Shown piece by piece: positions 60,936 through 64,000 of a DNA stretch of 64,000 nucleotides. Numbering within the stretch: the first letter of the stretch is position 1; each line of letters opens with the position of its first letter. Position numbers and translations under genes: made by a program. Below the pieces are notes generated by a model that was not told the origin of the DNA, made no database searches, and was given only the letters and a program-made list of their open reading frames with translations. The stretch is from Bdellovibrionales bacterium GWA2_49_15 (GTDB taxonomy: Bacteria > Bdellovibrionota > Bacteriovoracia > Bacteriovoracales > Bacteriovoracaceae): contig MEPP01000007.1 of assembly GCA_001769855.1 (NCBI GenBank), positions 1-64,000 on the forward strand, written 5' to 3'.

Positions 60936-61813
60936 TCAATATGATATTTTTCCTGGATGAGTGTTTTGTAATAGACCGAACCTCGGTGCTTCGTTGAGAT
61001 AAGAACCAGCTCACAGGCGTGGGCGTTCGGAGCAATTCGCCAGATATGGAGGTCGCAGACCTGCACCTCGGCGGTTGCCTCAATGAAGCGACAGATATCT
61101 TCCGCATGGTGCGCCTTCGATTGGCCGTCCATCAGCTCCCACAGGGTTTCTTTGCAGAGAGAAAAGGCCCAGACTAAAATGACACTGGCTCCAATCACCC
61201 CCATGATGGCATCAAGCCAGAGGAGATTTAAATATTTCCCGAGCGTGAGCGCCACGATGGCAAAGATCGATGTCATTCCATCGGCCAGCACGTGAGCGTA
61301 GGCACTTTTGGCATTGTGATCATGGGTGTGCCCATGGTCGTGATCGTGGTGATGCTTATCAAATAAGATTAGTGCGCAGACAAAATTGACAATCAGACCA
61401 AGCACGGCAATGACGATCGCTTCATTGAATTTTATACTCACAGGCAAGAAGAGTCGTTCAATGGACATGAAGGCCATCAAAAGTGCCACAATCGCTAAAA
61501 TAATGGCGCTGGTGTAACCACCGAGGGGAATGAACTTTCCGGCCCCAAAGGAAAACTGGCCGTTGAGGTGCTTCGATCTGGCGAGCTTGTAGGCGAGATA
61601 GCTGATGCTTAAGGCGCCGGCGTGGGAGGCCATATGCCAACCATCGGCCAGAAGTGCCATGGAGGATGTTAGATAACCGGCGATAATTTCAACCAACATC
61701 ATGGCCGACGATACGATCACGACGATGAGAGTCTTTCTCTCATTGGCCGAGATAATGTCATCATCAATTAAATAATTGTGCTCGTGGGCGTGTGTATGAC
61801 CGGCATGGACCAT
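60905..61813 (-). CDS. cation diffusion facilitator metal exporter (DmeF-like)
   Basis: The ATG at 61813 follows GAGG at six bases, starting MVHAGHTHAHEHNYL; an earlier ATG at 61852 lacks a site. The product has about 302 residues, six helices, the metal site pattern LLADGWHMASHAGALSISYL in helix 2, and a long His-rich loop (HHHDHDHGHTHDHN region, residues about 160-175) before HVLADGMTSIFAIVALTLG in helix 5. This is the CDF order with Co/Ni/Zn-type DmeF resemblance. It overlaps the AlkD gene end by 31 bases on the opposite strand. Confidence 0.85.
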   Translation of the reverse strand: MVHAGHTHAHEHNYLIDDDIISANERKTLIVVIVSSAMMLVEIIAGYLTSSMALLADGWHMASHAGALSISYLAYKLARSKHLNGQFSFGAGKFIPLGGYTSAIILAIVALLMAFMSIERLFLPVSIKFNEAIVIAVLGLIVNFVCALILFDKHHHDHDHGHTHDHNAKSAYAHVLADGMTSIFAIVALTLGKYLNLLWLDAIMGVIGASVILVWAFSLCKETLWELMDGQSKAHHAEDICRFIEATAEVQVCDLHIWRIAPNAHACELVLISTKHRGSVYYKTLIQEKYHIDHLVVEELLR

Positions 61814-61879
61814 TTGAACCTCAAAAAACGGATTGCCGGGAAACAATGCCATAGAACTGATTTATTGCCAACCAAATGT

Positions 61880-61910
61880 AAGAAGGCCCTGCTCATACCA
61901 GGGCCTTCTT
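61880..61910. terminator. bidirectional terminator-like hairpin
   Basis: AAGAAGGCCCTG (61880-61891) and CAGGGCCTTCTT (61899-61910) form a perfect 12-base stem with a seven-base loop. It sits between the small His/Cys peptide gene and the CDF gene, both on the minus strand. The A/T-rich ends of the stem give a short U-run in both directions, so it probably ends the peptide's transcript. Confidence 0.65.
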
Positions 61911-61924
61911 CAAAATCACCTCAC

Positions 61925-62110
61925 TTATTTTGGTTTGGCCCTTGGACTCTCTGGCCAGTGGTGCTTTTCAAAACTACAATGTCGATTCGCAGGACAGTGT
62001 CGTTTGACCTCTTGTTTTGTTTTTGGAACCTCCTGTTCATGTGAGGCGTAAGCGTAGTGGCCAAAAAAGATCAAGAGAAGCGAACCCAAGGCCAGTAAAT
62101 TCCGTTTCAT
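61925..62110 (-). CDS. small secreted His/Cys-rich peptide
   Basis: The ATG at 62110 follows a strong GGAGG. The 61-residue product has a signal peptide (NLLALGSLLLIFFGHYAYA) and a mature tail of about 40 residues with two Cys and four His in RHCPANRHCSFEKHHW. That layout suggests a periplasmic metal-binding or sensor peptide. It lies upstream of a CDF metal exporter in the same direction, separated by a terminator-like hairpin. Function is inference. Confidence 0.6.
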   Translation of the reverse strand: MKRNLLALGSLLLIFFGHYAYASHEQEVPKTKQEVKRHCPANRHCSFEKHHWPESPRAKPK

Positions 62111-62332
62111 GGTAACCTCCTGCAATATTCAATCTTTGTTACTTCCTGATGATAATTTTGCATGATTGAATTCAATGAGTTGTCAGCCATGGGCAAAACG
62201 TTTGCAAGCTTTGCCTCAGTTTTCTTGCAAATTTTGCATTCCCTTTACAAATGTCTAAGCGGGATCTGCAAATGGCCATTGCTAATTCCATGATTATTGC
62301 TAAAGTTGGCAAAATAAATTGGAGGATATTTT

Positions 62333-63070
62333 ATGACAATAAAAATTGCCTTAATCACTGGAGCTAATAAAGGTCTGGGACTTGAGATGACAAGACAATT
62401 GGCACAGAAAGGAATTCGAGTCTACATGGCCGGACGTGACTTCAATAAAGTTGAGGCCGCAGCCAAAGATTTAAAAAAATTGAAGCTCGATGTTGTGCCC
62501 ATCTTGTGTGATGTCACCCAGAGTTCTCAGATTAAAGAGGCTGCCGCCCACATTGAAAGGCAGGAAGGAAAGCTGGATATTCTGATTAATAATGCCGGCA
62601 TCATGATTGATTCAGGGGCCTGGATGGAAAACAACGCCACCACTGTTCCGCTTGAGATTATGAGAAAAACCTATGACACCAATGTCTTCGGAGTTATAGA
62701 CGTGACCCAACAGTTTTTGCCGCTGCTTAAAAAAGCTCCCGCCGCCAGAATTGTCAATCTCGGAAGTATACTCGGTTCTCTCACTCTCCATGCCCAACCA
62801 GGTTCGCCGATCTACGATGCAAAATGCATGGCCTATAATTCCAGTAAGGCGGCGCTCAATGCCGTAACTATCCATTTTGCCCATGCTCTGAAGGACACCA
62901 AAATCAAAGTCAACACCGCTCATCCAGGTTGGGTAAAAACGGATCTAGGTACGGAACATGCTCCCATGAATGTGGAAGACGGGGCCAAGACAGGCGTGCA
63001 GCTTGCGCTCCTGGAAGAGGCTGGGCCAACCGGTGGTTTTTTTCACATGGGTGATAGGCTACCTTGGTAG
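62333..63070 (+). CDS. short-chain dehydrogenase/reductase
   Basis: The 245-residue enzyme has the classical SDR pattern: the cofactor motif TGANKGLGLEMTR at residues 9-16, NNAGI at about 87, the catalytic Ser in NLGSILGSL and YNSSK, and AHPGWVKTDLG. The arginine-containing loop after the first strand (GRDFN) indicates NADPH preference. The substrate is unknown; a carbonyl reductase role is common in this subfamily. GGAGG precedes the start. Confidence 0.88.
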   Translation: MTIKIALITGANKGLGLEMTRQLAQKGIRVYMAGRDFNKVEAAAKDLKKLKLDVVPILCDVTQSSQIKEAAAHIERQEGKLDILINNAGIMIDSGAWMENNATTVPLEIMRKTYDTNVFGVIDVTQQFLPLLKKAPAARIVNLGSILGSLTLHAQPGSPIYDAKCMAYNSSKAALNAVTIHFAHALKDTKIKVNTAHPGWVKTDLGTEHAPMNVEDGAKTGVQLALLEEAGPTGGFFHMGDRLPW

Positions 63071-63880
63071 CGTCAGGGCCTCGGCCTTCTTTAAGATATT
63101 TTCCAAAACTGTGCCGCCGCCTAATTCGAGTTCAACCACAACCCCTTTTTTGTCAATGAGAACAAACATGGGAATGGCGGCGGCCATGAAAAGTTCGTTC
63201 ACCTTTCCTTCGTCACTTTGCAAATACAAGATGTGATTATCCTTCTTAGGCAGGCGCATTTCCAACTTGGTCAAAAAGTTTTTGATCACCGCGATCTCTT
63301 CCCCTGAGATGGAAATAACATCTATCTTGCCTTTATTTATCTTTGCAAATTGGGTCAGACGAGGAATGGTGGCATTACAGGCCATGCACCAGGTGGCCCA
63401 GAAATCGAGCAGCGTGACTCTGCCTTTTTCCCTTTGGGTTTTCATCTGGAATTGAGCGCCAGGACCCTGTACCACCACCGCCTCAAAATCGGGTGCCTGA
63501 TGTTTGAGGAGCTTCTGCTTGGTAATACTAAGCATGTCAGGCATGGCGACGAGCGTGATATCTTTTGCCAGGTGCTTACCTTTTCTGACAAATTCGATCT
63601 TTACCGTAAAACCAACCCCTTTATTGGTGACCTCTCTCACCAGGTCCTCGGGGGTGTGAACGGAGACTCCGACGATTTTTACGATCTCATCACCGCTGCG
63701 CAGGCCGGCCTGGGCGGCCGGTGTATCGGGAAAGGTGCTTTTGACCAGCACTCCCTGCTGGCCGTTTTCAATCGCCACCCCCAGCCAGGGTCTCACGGAG
63801 GCAGTTGGCCCTGACCACGCCGGTGCGACACTTACAAAAAGCCATGAGACAAGCAAAAAAACTGATTTCCAACTTGGCAT
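63059..63880 (-). CDS. secreted PDZ domain plus thioredoxin-like (TlpA) fusion
   Basis: The 273-residue product has a signal peptide (SVFLLVSWLFVSVAPAWS), a PDZ domain at about 30-120 with PWLGVAIENGQQGVLVKSTF and AGLRSGDEIVKIVGV, and a TlpA-like thioredoxin domain with the redox pair WCMAC in LLDFWATWCMACNATIPRL and a C-terminal AIPMFVLIDKKG cis-Pro strand. It could be a periplasmic disulfide reductase whose PDZ domain chooses substrates. Convergent with the SDR gene, overlapping by 12 bases. Confidence 0.82.
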   Translation of the reverse strand: MPSWKSVFLLVSWLFVSVAPAWSGPTASVRPWLGVAIENGQQGVLVKSTFPDTPAAQAGLRSGDEIVKIVGVSVHTPEDLVREVTNKGVGFTVKIEFVRKGKHLAKDITLVAMPDMLSITKQKLLKHQAPDFEAVVVQGPGAQFQMKTQREKGRVTLLDFWATWCMACNATIPRLTQFAKINKGKIDVISISGEEIAVIKNFLTKLEMRLPKKDNHILYLQSDEGKVNELFMAAAIPMFVLIDKKGVVVELELGGGTVLENILKKAEALTLPR

Positions 63881-64000
63881 AATCGACCCTGCTATTAATC
63901 TTAAATAATTCTAGCATCACAAGCGAATTTTGGGGAAAAAAGCAGTATCTCGTGACGGAATTGGTCATTGACGATTTCCCATGAGATGGCCATGATGGCT

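Noticed and set aside
63904-64000. Open minus-strand frame at the right edge (EIVNDQFRHEILLF)
   Set aside because: No start, no family resemblance and too short to support as a gene fragment.

Overview
The window looks like chromosome of a free-living or predatory Gram-negative bacterium, most likely Bdellovibrionota (Bdellovibrio-like). The reasons are an HNH-endonuclease family typical of that group (two broken copies), many large Cys-rich secreted proteins and proteases, OmpA and beta-barrel envelope proteins, and many sensory kinases. No rRNA or tRNA genes, CRISPR array or complete insertion sequence were seen. The taxonomic call is inference from gene content.

Layout. 1-3.2 kb is accessory DNA: a nucleotidyltransferase plus winged-helix gene pair, a DUF2958/Sel1 fusion with a decayed tail, and a broken HNH gene. 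3.7-9.8 kb holds two metzincin-like secreted proteases in tail-to-tail loci, each coupled to a small secreted partner. 10-15.6 kb has a beta-barrel protein and a probable calcium-extrusion and stress operon (universal stress protein, P-type ATPase, CaCA antiporter). 15.8-22.5 kb is a signalling operon: two tandem 7TM receptors with cyclase-like domains and a PAS histidine kinase. 22.5-25.9 kb is a thioredoxin/ApbE/DUF3570/DUF4266 cluster. 26-30 kb holds envelope and stress genes. 30.3-35.7 kb has a GH5 lipoprotein and a giant CheB-CheR-PAS-kinase-receiver protein with a response regulator. 35.7-41.4 kb holds an AI-2E family permease, a DUF1207 protein, three tiny membrane proteins leading into an ABC transporter, CsbD and DUF1328. 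41.6-47.6 kb has a second broken HNH gene, an S1 protease and a 1460-residue toxin-like secreted protein. 47.7-54.5 kb is mostly housekeeping (acyltransferase, permease, DUF3592, proBA) plus a CZB/PilZ pair. 54.6-60.2 kb is a second secreted-protease island with a papain-like enzyme. 60.2-64 kb holds an AlkD-like glycosylase, a CDF metal exporter, a His/Cys-rich secreted peptide, an SDR oxidoreductase and a PDZ-thioredoxin fusion.

Main themes. (1) Three secreted proteases are each translationally coupled to a small secreted protein, which suggests in-trans chaperones or inhibitors. (2) Three REP-like palindromes carry GTGCCAGG/CCTGGCAC arms, and two of them encode the C-terminus and stop of a gene. 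(3) In the tandem cyclase-like receptors, one copy keeps and the other has lost the two metal-binding Asp positions. (4) A toxin-like giant protein has a (GC)7 tract just before its RNase-like domain. Where the longest open frame begins without a Shine-Dalgarno site, starts were moved to internal codons that have one.
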